NCBI RefSeq assembly: GCF_007752345.1
Contig: NZ_CP036299.1
Span: 3,373,501 to 3,437,500 of the forward strand
Direction of reading: 5' to 3'
DNA: 64,000 bases
Source of the DNA: Planctopirus ephydatiae
GTDB taxonomy: Bacteria; Planctomycetota; Planctomycetia; Planctomycetales; Planctomycetaceae
Shown here: positions 7,968-17,682 of the stretch, one piece after another
How the letters are laid out: every line of letters begins with the position of its first letter
Position numbering within the stretch: position 1 is the stretch's first letter
The notes under the pieces: model-generated
The model's input: only the letters and a program-made list of their open reading frames with translations
What the model was told of the DNA's origin: nothing
The model's database searches: none
Program-made: the position numbers and the translations under genes

Positions 7968-9965
7968 TTATTCAGCTTGAGTGCCCAGCCTGACGATTTT
8001 TAACTCCTGTAGAGATCTAGCGTTACGAACATCTGGCGAAAGTCGTAACGTGCAGGGAAGAAAGACCGGTTTCGTCTGCGCTTCCGAGGGGACAGCATCC
8101 ACAAGAGCGAGCTTTAATGGGACTTGCACCAGTTCATGCGCGGGAGGAACAACTCTTAAGTAGAGCCTTCTCGACGAGAACAACTCAATGAGAAGATTGG
8201 CAAATTCACGAGACAATCCGGCCGCAACAAGGACGCCAGCTGGGTGCTTCAGCCGTAAACCATAGTCACCTTTGGTGGGTTGAAATTGATCAAAACTTTC
8301 GGCCAGAGAAGCAAAGCCCGCCTCACCGGTTCGCCTGACATATTCGACAATCGCAGCCTTCAGTTGGCCGTGAGCTGCCAGTTGTTGCCATGTCGCTTCG
8401 GCATCTGTGGTCACTGCGGGAGTTGCTGAAATCGTGCGTAATTCTGCCTGCTGTTCATCGTCGAGCATGCGGACAACCCGGTGATCGCTGGTCGCCTTGC
8501 GGCAACGACCTTCGGCCCACTGGCGTATCGCAAAAACCTGATCTTCAGCAGTGATCGACAATGGAATCAGTGATCGACGTGCTTTCTCGAGATCTTCCAT
8601 TTCCAGAATTCGACCGTGGCTGAAAGACTCCACGATTGCCGAACTGACAATCTGCTCCAGTTCAGCTCCGCTGTAGCCATCGGTCTGTCGTGCCAACAGA
8701 TCGAGATCGTACAGGGAAGGTTGCCAGCCTCGCTTTTCGAGATGGATCTGCAAGATCTTTAGTCGCTCATCAAAGTTGGGTAAGTCGATAAAAAAGAGTT
8801 CATCAAATCGGCCGCGGCGCAGCAGTTCCGGGGGAAGAGATTCCACAGAATTGGCTGTTGCTACCAGAAAGACAGGTTGCTCGACTTCGCTGATCCAGGT
8901 CAGAAAAGTTCCCAGCAGGCGGGCCATCGTTGAGTCGGTCGCTCCACCGGATGATTGTTCGGCTCCCGCAAAGCCTTTTTCGATTTCATCGAGCCAGAGG
9001 ACAGCCGGTGCGAGATTCTCCATCGTCTGGAGGACTTTTCGCAGATTTTCCTCCGGCCCACCGCGCTGGCCGGCCAGTAAATGAGTGACATCGAGTCGCA
9101 CCAGAGGAAACCCCAGGACTCTGGCAGTCACGCGTGCAGAAAGACTTTTTCCGCACCCTTGAACCCCCAAGAGAAAGACTCCCTTTGGGGCAGGGATCCC
9201 TTGTTCTCGAGCTGAAGGCGATAAAGCCTTTGATCTTTGGGTCAGCCACTCCTTGAGCTGATCGAGTCCACCAACATCGTTGATACCTTCTTGAAGATCG
9301 TAGAAGGTCAAGAACTCCGATCCGGAAGCGAGGCTCTTCTTCTCGGAGATCAGCAGACGAACGACTTCATCATCGACGGTTTTGCGATCAAGCATCGCCC
9401 GGCGAATCGCCATGCGGGCTTCATGCCAGGTCAGACCGGCGAGTGCTTTAAGCAATGAGTCTTCCTCTTCGTGGCTCCAAGGTTCGACCTGGTGATGCAT
9501 CGCAAGAGATTCTTCCTTGTACTCCTGCAAAATCTGTCTCAAGTCGGCGAGATCAGGCAAAGGGAGGGCCATTGAAATGGCCAGCTTTTCGACATCCACG
9601 GGAAGATCTGGTTCAGGATCAATAACGATCAAAGTCTGACGGCGACGAAGTGCCGTGGTGACGGTTTCACGAAAATCTCGAATGGCCTGCGGAGAATCGA
9701 GAAAGCGGCCTAACCGACAAATGAGCCAGACCAGACCTTCCGCAGCGACCTCGGCACCGGCAACCCATTGAGCCGAATCGATGGGCCTCGTGGCGGCAAG
9801 ATCGGGCTGATGTTCAGCCGGCATTCCCTCACGCAACTCCCAGGATTCTTCTTCCGAGAGTTGGCGAATGATTGATAGACAACGTTCTTCTTCGTGTGTC
9901 TTGATCACGACCAGCGGATAGCCAGCTCGAATACGCCCCACGAGATCGGCAGAAAAGTTTGACAT
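7968..9965 (-). CDS. Ycf46-like AAA+ ATPase
   Basis: The 665-residue protein has an N-terminal region of about 230 residues like that of the cyanobacterial/chloroplast Ycf46 family (start MSNFSADLVGRIRAGYPLVVI, acting like a degenerate P-loop domain) followed by a canonical AAA+ module: Walker A GVQGCGKS (near residue 268), Walker B VLWLDEIEKG (near 327), and RRGRFDE with the arginine finger. The C-terminal 180 residues are not recognised. Ycf46 proteins are of uncertain function; roles in CO2 use have been proposed in cyanobacteria, so no specific role is claimed. It is divergent from the SGNH-like gene at 10286. Confidence 0.88.
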   Translation of the reverse strand: MSNFSADLVGRIRAGYPLVVIKTHEEERCLSIIRQLSEEESWELREGMPAEHQPDLAATRPIDSAQWVAGAEVAAEGLVWLICRLGRFLDSPQAIRDFRETVTTALRRRQTLIVIDPEPDLPVDVEKLAISMALPLPDLADLRQILQEYKEESLAMHHQVEPWSHEEEDSLLKALAGLTWHEARMAIRRAMLDRKTVDDEVVRLLISEKKSLASGSEFLTFYDLQEGINDVGGLDQLKEWLTQRSKALSPSAREQGIPAPKGVFLLGVQGCGKSLSARVTARVLGFPLVRLDVTHLLAGQRGGPEENLRKVLQTMENLAPAVLWLDEIEKGFAGAEQSSGGATDSTMARLLGTFLTWISEVEQPVFLVATANSVESLPPELLRRGRFDELFFIDLPNFDERLKILQIHLEKRGWQPSLYDLDLLARQTDGYSGAELEQIVSSAIVESFSHGRILEMEDLEKARRSLIPLSITAEDQVFAIRQWAEGRCRKATSDHRVVRMLDDEQQAELRTISATPAVTTDAEATWQQLAAHGQLKAAIVEYVRRTGEAGFASLAESFDQFQPTKGDYGLRLKHPAGVLVAAGLSREFANLLIELFSSRRLYLRVVPPAHELVQVPLKLALVDAVPSEAQTKPVFLPCTLRLSPDVRNARSLQELKIVRLGTQAE

Positions 9966-10285
9966 GAATCCCTCGGAACTCAGAGAATTTGACTCAGCGC
10001 TCTGTCATAAAACTGCCGGTTTTCAGATGAAAACTCGACACTTTCCGCCACCAGCTGTTTCATGCACAGCTTGCGTGAGTATCGAACGCTCTGCAAGCAT
10101 GAAAACCTGCCCAAAGCGATCTTGATTGAACAGATGAATGCCAATACTCTCATGCTGGTCAATTCAGGGATCAATTTACGCACTGGATGGCGTTCCCCTC
10201 AGTCCCATAGACACTTCTTCAGAATGCAGATTTGGGCTTTGGCCCGAAAAGAGTTCAGGAAGGAATCTGAACAGGAGAGGCCGCA
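9966..10285. other. Divergent intergenic region
   Basis: These 320 bases separate the minus-strand AAA+ gene from the plus-strand SGNH-like gene. Short ORFs here do not look coding. It should hold two divergent promoters, but I see no unambiguous -35/-10 pair. AGGAGAGG lies just before the ATG at 10286. Confidence 0.5.
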
Positions 10286-11620
10286 ATGATTTTGCGTGCC
10301 TGTGGTTGGGTTACACAATTTGTTAAAGCCACACTTTTGCTGACTATGTCCATCTGCGGCATGGAGGTCGGGCTGAGAGTGTGGGAAGCCTACGCTCCTG
10401 AACATAGTCCCAAACCTGCTTCTTCACTCTCTACGCTGCTCGTGCCCTCCGCGAGGCAATACCAGGAACTCATCCCTCGTACGGAAAGAACCTGGCCCGG
10501 CACGAATGGGCAAACCGTTCGTTTTCGCACCAACAGCCGAGGTGGACGGGGGGAAGAATTGCAGACCCCAAAGCCTCAAGGAACCTTTCGTGTGCTCTGG
10601 CTGGGAAATGAAACCGTTTTAGCTCCCATGCTCGATGAACCTCTCACTCCACCGCACCTCGTGCGGACATTCCTGCAAACCAGATCGCCAGCACCCGTCG
10701 AAATTATTAATGGTGGATTTCCCGAAAGCTGCCCACTGCTGATGGCGTTGCAGTACATGAACGACTGGGCCAGTACGGAACCCGATCTCATTTTAATTCA
10801 CGTTGATCGATCAGCGATTGAGCGCGACCGCCAGTTGCGTCGATTTACACACGCTTCCGTCGATGGCCGCCCTTTGTGTTGCACTCATCCATCGCTAACC
10901 GCCCCTTCGGCAGCTCAACCCGCGAGAGATTGGCGCGAACGCTGGCGATTAATCGACCTGACAATTGCCTGGACCGCCCACTTGTGGCATTCACAGACAG
11001 CACAAAAGTTTACCGACGACCAGTTGCCGACACGCTCCCCCGGTTCATTCAGCAGCCCAGATAGCCAGAATGCATTGATCAATGGAACAGAGCATACGTT
11101 GCGACCGATCCTGACAATTCTCGATCTTGCCAAACGATCAAACACTCCGATGATCGTAATCACCTCACCGGTCTCACAGAGAACACCTGAAGATCAGAGT
11201 TTTGCCAAGCTCCTCTCTGAGTTCTGCCAGACACATCGACTTCCACTTATTAACGCCACGTCGACCTGGAACGATCAGAATCTTTCGGATGCCATGACCA
11301 TTCCTATAGCAGGCAACCAGCAACCGCCGGCAATTGAACAGTATTCCCAGATCGTGGCACAGACACTTCTGGAGAACTGGCCCGGCCCATGGAGAGTGAA
11401 TCCATCCAGACCTGTTGACGTGAGTCGACCAAGCTCAGAGAGACAGCCTCTCCTTACCAGAGAATCGACGAGTGGCTTACCCCCACAAATACTGCGGCCT
11501 TCCACACCAGTCGATCCTCGTTCTACTCCGATGCTTCAGGATGGGCCACGAAATCAACGAGGAACTGGTTCTGCACAGATGCCTCGGGACCATGAGATTG
11601 TTCCAGCGGGTGGATTTTAG
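10286..11620 (+). CDS. Exported SGNH-hydrolase-like protein with degenerate active site
   Basis: The 444-residue protein starts with a membrane/signal segment (residues 10-30) and continues with an SGNH-like fold: FRTNSRGGRGEE then FRVLWLGNETVL, where family members have the block-I motif GDS(F/L). Here GDS reads GNE, so the catalytic Ser is absent, and the usual C-terminal DxxH block is also missing (the region reads IPIAGNQQPPAIEQYSQI). I infer a non-catalytic relative. The last 100 residues are rich in Pro, Ser and Thr. It would act outside the cytoplasm. The start has a good ribosome site (AGGAGAGG). What it binds cannot be inferred. Confidence 0.72.
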   Translation: MILRACGWVTQFVKATLLLTMSICGMEVGLRVWEAYAPEHSPKPASSLSTLLVPSARQYQELIPRTERTWPGTNGQTVRFRTNSRGGRGEELQTPKPQGTFRVLWLGNETVLAPMLDEPLTPPHLVRTFLQTRSPAPVEIINGGFPESCPLLMALQYMNDWASTEPDLILIHVDRSAIERDRQLRRFTHASVDGRPLCCTHPSLTAPSAAQPARDWRERWRLIDLTIAWTAHLWHSQTAQKFTDDQLPTRSPGSFSSPDSQNALINGTEHTLRPILTILDLAKRSNTPMIVITSPVSQRTPEDQSFAKLLSEFCQTHRLPLINATSTWNDQNLSDAMTIPIAGNQQPPAIEQYSQIVAQTLLENWPGPWRVNPSRPVDVSRPSSERQPLLTRESTSGLPPQILRPSTPVDPRSTPMLQDGPRNQRGTGSAQMPRDHEIVPAGGF

Positions 11621-11668
11621 ACTTTCGCTGGCAACCATCGGCAGCGTCAAGGCGTCTCCCGCAGAAAC

Positions 11669-11699
11669 AAAAAAACCTCAAGCAAATCGCTTGAGGTTT
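11669..11699 (-). terminator. Rho-independent terminator for the small acidic protein gene
   Basis: AAACCTCAAGC (11673-11683) pairs with GCTTGAGGTTT (11689-11699) around AAATC. On the minus strand the stem is followed by a run of U (seven A at 11669-11675 on the plus strand), so it should terminate transcripts of the gene at 11756-12031. It may also stop plus-strand transcripts from the SGNH-like gene, less efficiently. Confidence 0.85.
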
Positions 11700-11755
11700 G
11701 ATCAATTCTTGAATTTGCTACTTCAAGCAGCAATTCCATTAGCATAGTCCAAAGA

Positions 11756-12031
11756 CTAGGCTTTGGCTCCACGGGCAAGTCGTGCCAGCATTTCGGCAGG
11801 ACCATGATCGTAGCAATCATCTGTGTTCCAGAGTGGCACACCGGCGGAGTAGCGGGCAGCCAACATCAGAACTTTATCTTCGGAACCCGGCTTTGCTGTG
11901 GTTGGACGAGCAGGATCAATTCCCAAGGCTTCGAAGTCAATATGCTCAAACTCACCCTCTAATTCTTCACCTTCTTCACCATAGCCGAGGGTCTCTTCTT
12001 CCAGGTCATCAAGATCAAAATCGCGAGCCAT
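11756..12031 (-). CDS. Small acidic conserved hypothetical protein
   Basis: A 91-residue, strongly acidic protein. The first 40 residues are dominated by Asp and Glu (DLDDLEEE, EEGEELEGEFEH), then comes a short folded-looking part (KVLMLAARYSAGVPLWN, HGPAEMLARLARG). I do not recognise a family; the composition suggests a protein-binding or regulatory partner, which is inference. A strong ribosome site AAAGGAG lies 9-10 bases before the ATG and a good terminator follows, which supports a real, well-expressed single gene. Confidence 0.82.
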   Translation of the reverse strand: MARDFDLDDLEEETLGYGEEGEELEGEFEHIDFEALGIDPARPTTAKPGSEDKVLMLAARYSAGVPLWNTDDCYDHGPAEMLARLARGAKA

Positions 12032-12502
12032 CTTTGATCACTCCTTTCTACTAATTGATTGATGAAGTCTAATGTTTTCAGAACGCTGAAACTTATGCTC
12101 AAACTTGCCGAATCGCTTCGACATCGATTTTCCAAATCCAGCGGCTCATTGAAACATGAATTCTGGCAGCCGCTGACTACACACTGAGTACGAACACAAA
12201 CCAAAAATCTAATTCGAAAAAACTCTGAGTGAAAACTTTTTGTGAAGTCTGATGGCTATCGAGGCAGAATCAGTTGCTGGTTGAAAATTCGCACCACTCA
12301 ACTGTTCTACGCACCATTCAAACCTCACGTTTCACTCAGTATGTTGCTATCAGTCACCATTCAACAGACCCGTTACATCCGGTCAAAATTGGATAAATGA
12401 CCACACAGCCCCATCATTTCAACTGGCTCTCGATTTCTTAGCCAGCTTTCCAATCAACCAGTGCACTGCCACATTGAATCATCTTCGCGATCAACATCTA
12501 CT

Positions 12503-12519
12503 TGTCACAAATTGTGACA
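12503..12519. promoter_or_regulatory. Perfect 17-base palindrome, candidate operator
   Basis: TGTCACAA-A-TTGTGACA is a perfect inverted repeat with one central base. It lies about 470 bases upstream of the small acidic protein gene. It is not a CRP/FNR consensus, which has the arms the other way round (TGTGA-N6-TCACA). The regulator is unknown. Confidence 0.4.
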
Positions 12520-12712
12520 GAATAGACGCGAACAAGAAGGGTCAATGCCCCCCACCGGCGAAATCACTCCATTCAATCACTCCGGCTTGGCAACCTCACC
12601 AGCATCATGCCAGCGGGGCCAGTCGACGCACATCGTGAACTCAGACCGATGTTTTGCAACTGTGCGGGATGCGACATTGTCAGCACCCATCGGCAATCAG
12701 TTGCGAATTGCG

Positions 12713-12728
12713 TCACAAAATTGTGTGA
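12713..12728. promoter_or_regulatory. Second related palindrome, candidate operator
   Basis: TCACAAAATTGTGTGA is an inverted repeat with one mismatched pair. It shares GTCACAAA and TTGTG with the palindrome at 12503-12519, 210 bases away, which suggests paired sites for one regulator. Confidence 0.33.
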
Positions 12729-12950
12729 TTTCAAGGCGTGGGCTTCGAGGCAGGACTCTTTGTTGACGACGTATTGTGCGTTCTTGGCCGGTTTTGTCAA
12801 CAATTTTTTCACACGATCTGCATGCAGAATTGGCTCCAGTTCCCGAGACCACTGACTTTTTATCAGTTTCCCGCTGATTTCCGACCTTTTTCCCGAATTG
12901 GCCTCAAGAAATTTTCTTTGGAAAAATAACGCCCCGCCACTATTTACAAT

Positions 12951-14978
12951 TCAGTTTCTTTCCCGAGGCCTCTCGACATCGTATCGCTTCAGCTTTCGAT
13001 CCAGCGTCGAGCGTTCAATTCCCAATATCTGAGCAGCCTGAGACTTGTTCCATCCTGTCCATTCTAATGTGGCTAGAATGTGCTGCTGCTCAACAATTTC
13101 CAGGGGCAAGGCCTCAAAAGTCTGCCTCGTCGAGATGTCGCGTGCAGGCTCCACAGATTTGCCGGTTGTTCCAAGTGCCGAAAGATGCAGATCGGCCTGA
13201 CCAACCGCCTCATGGGGACAAAGGATCACTGCCCGCTCGATCGTATGCTGCAGTTCTCGCACGTTCCCGGGCCAGTCGTATTCAATCAGTGCCTGCATCG
13301 CTCCAGGAGTAAACCCGACCATATTCCTCGCCATTTTTCGAGCGAACCTGTTCAGGAAATAATTCGCGAGCAGCGGAATATCGAGTTTTCTCCGACGGAG
13401 TGGCTCCACCACCAATTCGACCACCTGCAACCGGAAGTAAAGATCCTGACGGAAGGTTCCTTCGGAAACAGCTTTCTCCAGATCCCGATTCGTCGCAGCC
13501 ACAACGCGAACATCGGCATGCACCGGGTCACCGCCACCGACCCGTTCAAACGGATGCCCTTCCAATACTCGCAGAAATTTGGCCTGAACTCCTGGGCTCA
13601 TTTCGCCCACTTCATCAAGAAAAATCGTCCCTTGATGGGCCTGTTCGAATTTTCCCAACTTGCGCCCAACGGCACCAGTAAATGAACCTTTCTCGTGGCC
13701 GAACAACTCGCTTTCCAGCAAGCTCTCGGAAAGTGCAGCACAGTTCATCGTAATGAAAGGGCCACCCCGACGGTTGCTATGCAAATGAATCGCCCGCGCG
13801 ATCAATTCTTTGCCAGAACCACTTTCCCCCCGAATGAGTGCGGTCGCATCTGTTGGAGCAATGCGTGCGATCCGGTTTTTCAACTGCTGCATGGCCGGGC
13901 TTTCGCCAATCAGATCCATCTCACTGCGTAATTGCTCACGCAGCGTCTGATTTTCGACCTCGGCACGCTGCAAACCTGCCTGAAGCTTCTCGACACGTTG
14001 CAACTGATCCAGACCAGCGGCCATCTGGTCAGCCACAGCCAATGTAAACTCCAGGTCGTCGACTTCGAGTTGGCTCACGTTATCTGTCGAGTAAAGATGA
14101 ATGAGCCCGTATACCTTTTCTGCTGTGCGTACAGGTGCACAAATAACGCTCTGAGCCTCGATCTCACCCAGGCTGTCCCGATCCAGAAATCGATCATCCG
14201 AAGAGATATCGCGAGCCAGAACAGCTTCCTGATCCTTGAGGACAATCTGCGATAATGAATCAGACACCGGATGGTAGGGCTGATGGTTTTGAGCTCGATA
14301 GGCCACAACCGAAAGTTGATCATTGCCGCCAGAATTTTTGGTAAGGCTCGAACTCATCAGCAAAATGGCCCCGATGGTGGCCGATGATGCATTGAGGAGA
14401 CCTTCAAGCACAATTTCCGAAAGGCCTTGAGCAGTCGTGGCTGAGCCCATTTCCAAAGCCAGTCGATACAACCTGGAAAGCTCAAGCGAGGTCTTATCTC
14501 TGGCGGCAGCGTCCACAGGTTGCCGGAAGCGCGACTGACGCCGTCGATGCAGGATCTCTGGATTACTGTCGCTTTCGTGCCGCTCACGGAGTGCATCGAC
14601 CGTGTCAGATTCAATGGGTTCATCCAACCCATCGTCATCATCCCACCGCTGCGTGAGACTTCCGGCCAGGCCAAAAATAGTGCTGCCAATCTGAAACGAC
14701 TGGCCAAACTTCAATTCCACATCGCCTGAAATGCGTTCACCACGCAGTTTTGTCCCATTGCGACTGCCACAATCCCGCAGGCGCCAGCAATTCACGTCAA
14801 AAAACAGCTCGCAATGATTACGGCTGCAGATTTCGTCCTGCACAACGATGCGGCAAGTGGTCGCCCGGCCAATCGTCGTCACCTGATTATGAGGCAATCG
14901 GTAGACATCACCGCGTTTCACGCCGGTGCGAACGACCAGGTATGCGGGGTCTGCTTTTGTAATAACCTCTTGAGACAT
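12951..14978 (-). CDS. Sigma54-dependent transcriptional activator with FHA and GAF domains
   Basis: The 675-residue regulator has an N-terminal FHA domain (residues about 15-105, with [11 protein letters not shown] and CSRNHCEL, so it should read phosphothreonine), a GAF sensor (about 175-340), an AAA+ sigma54-interaction domain and a C-terminal Fis-type helix-turn-helix ([20 protein letters not shown]). Walker A is GESGSGKE (near 380), Walker [11 protein letters not shown] (near 455). The sigma54-contact loop reads GSFTGA instead of the commonest GAFTGA, a known functional variant. The FHA domain points to control by a Ser/Thr kinase. It is transcribed alone; a sigma54-like promoter is seen at 16969-16984. 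Confidence 0.93.
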   Translation of the reverse strand: MSQEVITKADPAYLVVRTGVKRGDVYRLPHNQVTTIGRATTCRIVVQDEICSRNHCELFFDVNCWRLRDCGSRNGTKLRGERISGDVELKFGQSFQIGSTIFGLAGSLTQRWDDDDGLDEPIESDTVDALRERHESDSNPEILHRRRQSRFRQPVDAAARDKTSLELSRLYRLALEMGSATTAQGLSEIVLEGLLNASSATIGAILLMSSSLTKNSGGNDQLSVVAYRAQNHQPYHPVSDSLSQIVLKDQEAVLARDISSDDRFLDRDSLGEIEAQSVICAPVRTAEKVYGLIHLYSTDNVSQLEVDDLEFTLAVADQMAAGLDQLQRVEKLQAGLQRAEVENQTLREQLRSEMDLIGESPAMQQLKNRIARIAPTDATALIRGESGSGKELIARAIHLHSNRRGGPFITMNCAALSESLLESELFGHEKGSFTGAVGRKLGKFEQAHQGTIFLDEVGEMSPGVQAKFLRVLEGHPFERVGGGDPVHADVRVVAATNRDLEKAVSEGTFRQDLYFRLQVVELVVEPLRRRKLDIPLLANYFLNRFARKMARNMVGFTPGAMQALIEYDWPGNVRELQHTIERAVILCPHEAVGQADLHLSALGTTGKSVEPARDISTRQTFEALPLEIVEQQHILATLEWTGWNKSQAAQILGIERSTLDRKLKRYDVERPRERN

Positions 14979-15645
14979 AAAGCCAGCAATTCATCAGGGA
15001 GCTACAAAATTACCAGGCCACTGGATTTTTTCATGGCCATGGTAATCTTCACGCCGCCATATTTCTCGTAAAGGAATGTGTTCTCAACCATAGAGTCGTC
15101 TCTAGGGCCGTCACAACAGGAACTCAGGAATCTGTCTGCTATTCAGTTGGTCGTTCAGGCGCTGCAAAGAGCCAAACACAATGAGTATAACACGGTAACC
15201 TGTGGTTTGTGCATTGTCCAAATGGCATTGTGTCGCAGGAGCAAATGGAAAACCTGCTATTTACTGTGTTCAGCCGTCACTCCTGACTCTTCCATCGCCA
15301 TATTTGCAGAGAGCCGTTCGAAATTCTTGCGGAGATTGAGTTTCAGGAGAGATCGGCTCTTGCACTTCACAGAAACTCAAGTCATCGTTGAAGAAGTTCG
15401 TAGGGACGGGCGAACAGTGTTGATCGAGCTCCCTGCCAACTGAGTTCCCGTGGGAGAGTGACGAGCCAACATTGCCACCTCAACATTGGTCACCATGGAA
15501 TGGCTGCGTGAAGATCACTGCCCAACGGATTAATGAATCGACACTTCGTAGTCCACCCAGGCACAAAATCAACAGCATCAACACGAGTTTTATAGCTGCG
15601 AAAACTTCCCGCAAAGATAAAGTTCTGGCATTAGGAAACTCGACA
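14979..15645. other. Non-coding divergent region
   Basis: About 670 bases between the sigma54 activator (minus) and the PQQ-propeller gene (plus). A 121-codon ORF at 15078-15443 was considered and not accepted, as it has no ribosome site and an unprotein-like composition. Promoters of both flanking genes should lie here; I see no clear motif. Confidence 0.45.
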
Positions 15646-16920
15646 GTGATCAATAATAGCCCCTACCTGAATAGCCCGTACCTGGCTCTACTGCTGACAA
15701 TTTCAATCAGTTGGCTGACTCCTGGACTCTCGCAGGCCGAAAACTGGCCCAGATTTCGAGGGCTTAATGGTACAGGCCTGTCAACTGAAAAAGGAGTTGC
15801 TACTCAGTGGGATCCACAGGACGCCAAATGGGTCTGCACTCTACCAGCAGAAGGCCATTCATCTCCTGTCATCTGGGATAACCGGGTCTTTGTGACTTCG
15901 GCTGAAGTCCTGAGTAACGAGAAGATCAAGCGCTCATTACATGCCATCAAGACGGATACTGGTGAAATTGCGTGGACGGCCTCGACGATTCTCGGAGTCA
16001 ACGGAAAACACGCCAAAAGCAGCTTCGCCAACGCTTCTCCAACCACTGATGGAGAGCGTGTTTACATTGCCTGGGCAGATACTGAGCGGTTTCTTGTGGA
16101 GGCCTTTGATTTTGGTGGCAAGAAACTCTGGAGTTACGATCTCGGCCCTTTTGCATCACAGCACGGGCAGGGGGCCTCGCCAATCCTTTTCGAAAACCTG
16201 CTGATCATGGCCAACGATCAGGATTCCGACAGTTCGATTGTGGCGCTGCACCGTAAAACAGGAGAATTGGCCTGGCGCAAAGCCCGCGAATCACGAGAAA
16301 CGTCTTACGCCACACCGGCCATCTTTGAACCTGCCAACGGCGCTCCTGCGCAACTGATTTGTGTGAATGGCGTTTCAGGAGTCACAGCACTTGACCCCTA
16401 CACGGGAGATCTTCTCTGGACGAGCGAAGCCTTTCGTCAAAGAACGGTGGCCTCTCCGCTGGTGACGGCTGGCCGAATTGTCGCTGGGGCAGGTCAGGGG
16501 GGGAAAGGGACGATGTACCACATCATCGATCCACTGGCGAAACCATCAGATGGCCAGCTCCCTGTGGCACTGAAACTCGAGCGACTCTTGCCTTATGTCC
16601 CTTGTGCCATTATCCACAAAGACCTTCTGTTTTTATGGGGCGATGGAGGAGTCGTCTCGTGCTTCAACCCCAAAACAGGCGAACCCATCTGGACAGAGCG
16701 GGCCGGAGGCAAATTTACAGCATCGCCGATTGTGATCGATGATCGGCTGTACAACATTGATGAAAATGGCAAGATCATTTGTCTCGCCGCTGATTCAACC
16801 TTCAAAGTGCTTGGAAACACCAGTCTCAACGAGGGTTCCTACTCGTCCCTGGCCGTTTCAAATGGTGTGGTCTACGCCAAGACATTTACAAAACTTTACG
16901 CCCTGCCGCCGACCCGATAA
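15646..16920 (+). CDS. Secreted PQQ-like beta-propeller repeat protein
   Basis: The 424-residue protein has a signal peptide (LALLLTISISWLTPGLSQA) directly followed by NWPRFRG, the usual opening of planctomycete PQQ_2/BamB-like propellers. Repeats with GxxxW blades follow, for example TGELAWRKA, TGDLLWTSEA and TGEPIWTERAG. Such proteins fold as eight-bladed propellers; no PQQ-dehydrogenase catalytic residues are evident, so a binding or scaffold role outside the cytoplasm is likely. I chose GTG 15646, with TAGGA about 10 bases upstream, rather than an upstream in-frame TTG at 15472, because the extra 58 residues are not protein-like and would bury the signal peptide. A related protein lies at 29776-31164. 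Confidence 0.85.
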   Translation: MINNSPYLNSPYLALLLTISISWLTPGLSQAENWPRFRGLNGTGLSTEKGVATQWDPQDAKWVCTLPAEGHSSPVIWDNRVFVTSAEVLSNEKIKRSLHAIKTDTGEIAWTASTILGVNGKHAKSSFANASPTTDGERVYIAWADTERFLVEAFDFGGKKLWSYDLGPFASQHGQGASPILFENLLIMANDQDSDSSIVALHRKTGELAWRKARESRETSYATPAIFEPANGAPAQLICVNGVSGVTALDPYTGDLLWTSEAFRQRTVASPLVTAGRIVAGAGQGGKGTMYHIIDPLAKPSDGQLPVALKLERLLPYVPCAIIHKDLLFLWGDGGVVSCFNPKTGEPIWTERAGGKFTASPIVIDDRLYNIDENGKIICLAADSTFKVLGNTSLNEGSYSSLAVSNGVVYAKTFTKLYALPPTR

Positions 16921-16968
16921 CTCATCCAATTGCAGCATTTTCGCTCTTGGTTCTTCAGAGATCCCTGC

Positions 16969-16984
16969 TGGCACGGGATGTGCT
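16969..16984 (+). promoter_or_regulatory. Candidate sigma54 (-24/-12) promoter
   Basis: TGGCACG-GGAT-GTGCT matches the sigma54 consensus TGGCACG-N4-TTGCW with one mismatch and the exact GG-to-GC spacing of 12 bases. It lies between the PQQ gene stop and the zinc-ribbon gene start at 17077, leaving a leader of about 80 bases. Confidence 0.45.
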
Positions 16985-17076
16985 GATCGTTTGCATCGTG
17001 GTGATTTACTTTTTTCACCCGTCTTTATTTTCTGTTGTTACTTTCTCAGTCTCTTCCATTTAGTAAAGGACGGCAT

Positions 17077-17586
17077 ATGCCTGCCTGGCCCGGAGGTCCT
17101 TGCCCACAATGTGGTGAGGATGTCCCCCCTCGAATCATTCGTTGCCGCAGTTGCCGCTGCCTGCTGAATCCTGAACTTCAGCCAGAGGCGATTGTCACCC
17201 CGGAATTCGTTCCCCTGCCGATCATTGAGACCGTCGTGGAGTTGAACTTCGAAGGCTATTACATCGATTGCCCCGGCTGTCATAAAGAATTGCGAATTCA
17301 CCGCAAATACCAGGGGCAAATCGTCAGTTGTAAGCATTGCCAATCGAATTTCTGTTTCGATCTGACGAACCCGGCTCTCAGGGACCACAGCGTTTACTCG
17401 GATTGCCCGCATTGCCAGAAATCACTGAAGTTCGCCCCGAAATACCTCGGATTGAAAGTGGCCTGCCGGCACTGCGATGGCCGTCTGATGCTTCTCCCAA
17501 CCGAATCGGCAACAACTTCTGAAGCCGTCGCCACATCCGCCGGAAACCACATGCCCCACAAGCATCAATGGCAAGCTACTCGTTGA
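17077..17586 (+). CDS. Triple zinc-ribbon protein, unknown function
   Basis: A 169-residue soluble protein with three zinc-ribbon-like modules, each with two CxxC knuckles: CPQC/CRSC (residues 9-30), CPGC/CKHC (about 66-90) and CPHC/CRHC (about 108-132). The second and third share the pattern of about 20 residues with KYxGxxVxC between knuckles, so they look like an internal duplication. The MJ0042-like arrangement is common in planctomycetes and myxobacteria, but the function is unknown. The ATG at 17077 has AAAGGA upstream; a start at 17035 would add an unlikely leader. A candidate sigma54 promoter lies about 95 bases upstream. Confidence 0.78.
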   Translation: MPAWPGGPCPQCGEDVPPRIIRCRSCRCLLNPELQPEAIVTPEFVPLPIIETVVELNFEGYYIDCPGCHKELRIHRKYQGQIVSCKHCQSNFCFDLTNPALRDHSVYSDCPHCQKSLKFAPKYLGLKVACRHCDGRLMLLPTESATTSEAVATSAGNHMPHKHQWQATR

Positions 17587-17645
17587 TAGACTTTGAGCAG
17601 CAGTGCACAGGCGACGAGCAGTTGATCATTTCCGGACACTCAAGG

Positions 17646-17682
17646 CATCCGACGATTCATTGTAAAAATGGATCGTCGGATG
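17646..17682. terminator. Hairpin at convergent gene ends
   Basis: CATCCGACGAT (17646-17656) pairs perfectly with ATCGTCGGATG (17672-17682). It overlaps the stop codon region of the minus-strand lipoprotein gene and follows the zinc-ribbon gene. It may terminate both convergent transcripts, although it has no clear T run. Confidence 0.55.

Larger units (their letters stand above)
12032..12950. other. Long non-coding stretch with dyad-symmetric sites
   Basis: About 920 bases with no convincing gene, between two minus-strand genes. The short ORFs on both strands show no plausible start signals or protein-like composition. The stretch is AT-richer than its neighbours and holds two related palindromes (12503-12519 and 12713-12728) and TCTGCATGCAGA (12817-12828). 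It may be a regulatory region or contain a small RNA; nothing more can be supported. Confidence 0.5.

Noticed and set aside
12503-12519. CRP/FNR site
   Set aside because: The arms are inverted relative to TGTGA-N6-TCACA, so it was kept only as an unassigned operator.
12545-12929. Overlapping short ORFs in the 12.0-12.9 kb gap
   Set aside because: No start signals, no protein-like composition, and frames conflict.
13080-13685. 201-codon plus-strand ORF opposite the sigma54 activator
   Set aside because: Antisense shadow of the conserved AAA+ domain.
15078-15443. 121-codon ORF between the sigma54 activator and the PQQ gene
   Set aside because: No ribosome site and an unprotein-like composition, so no coding support.
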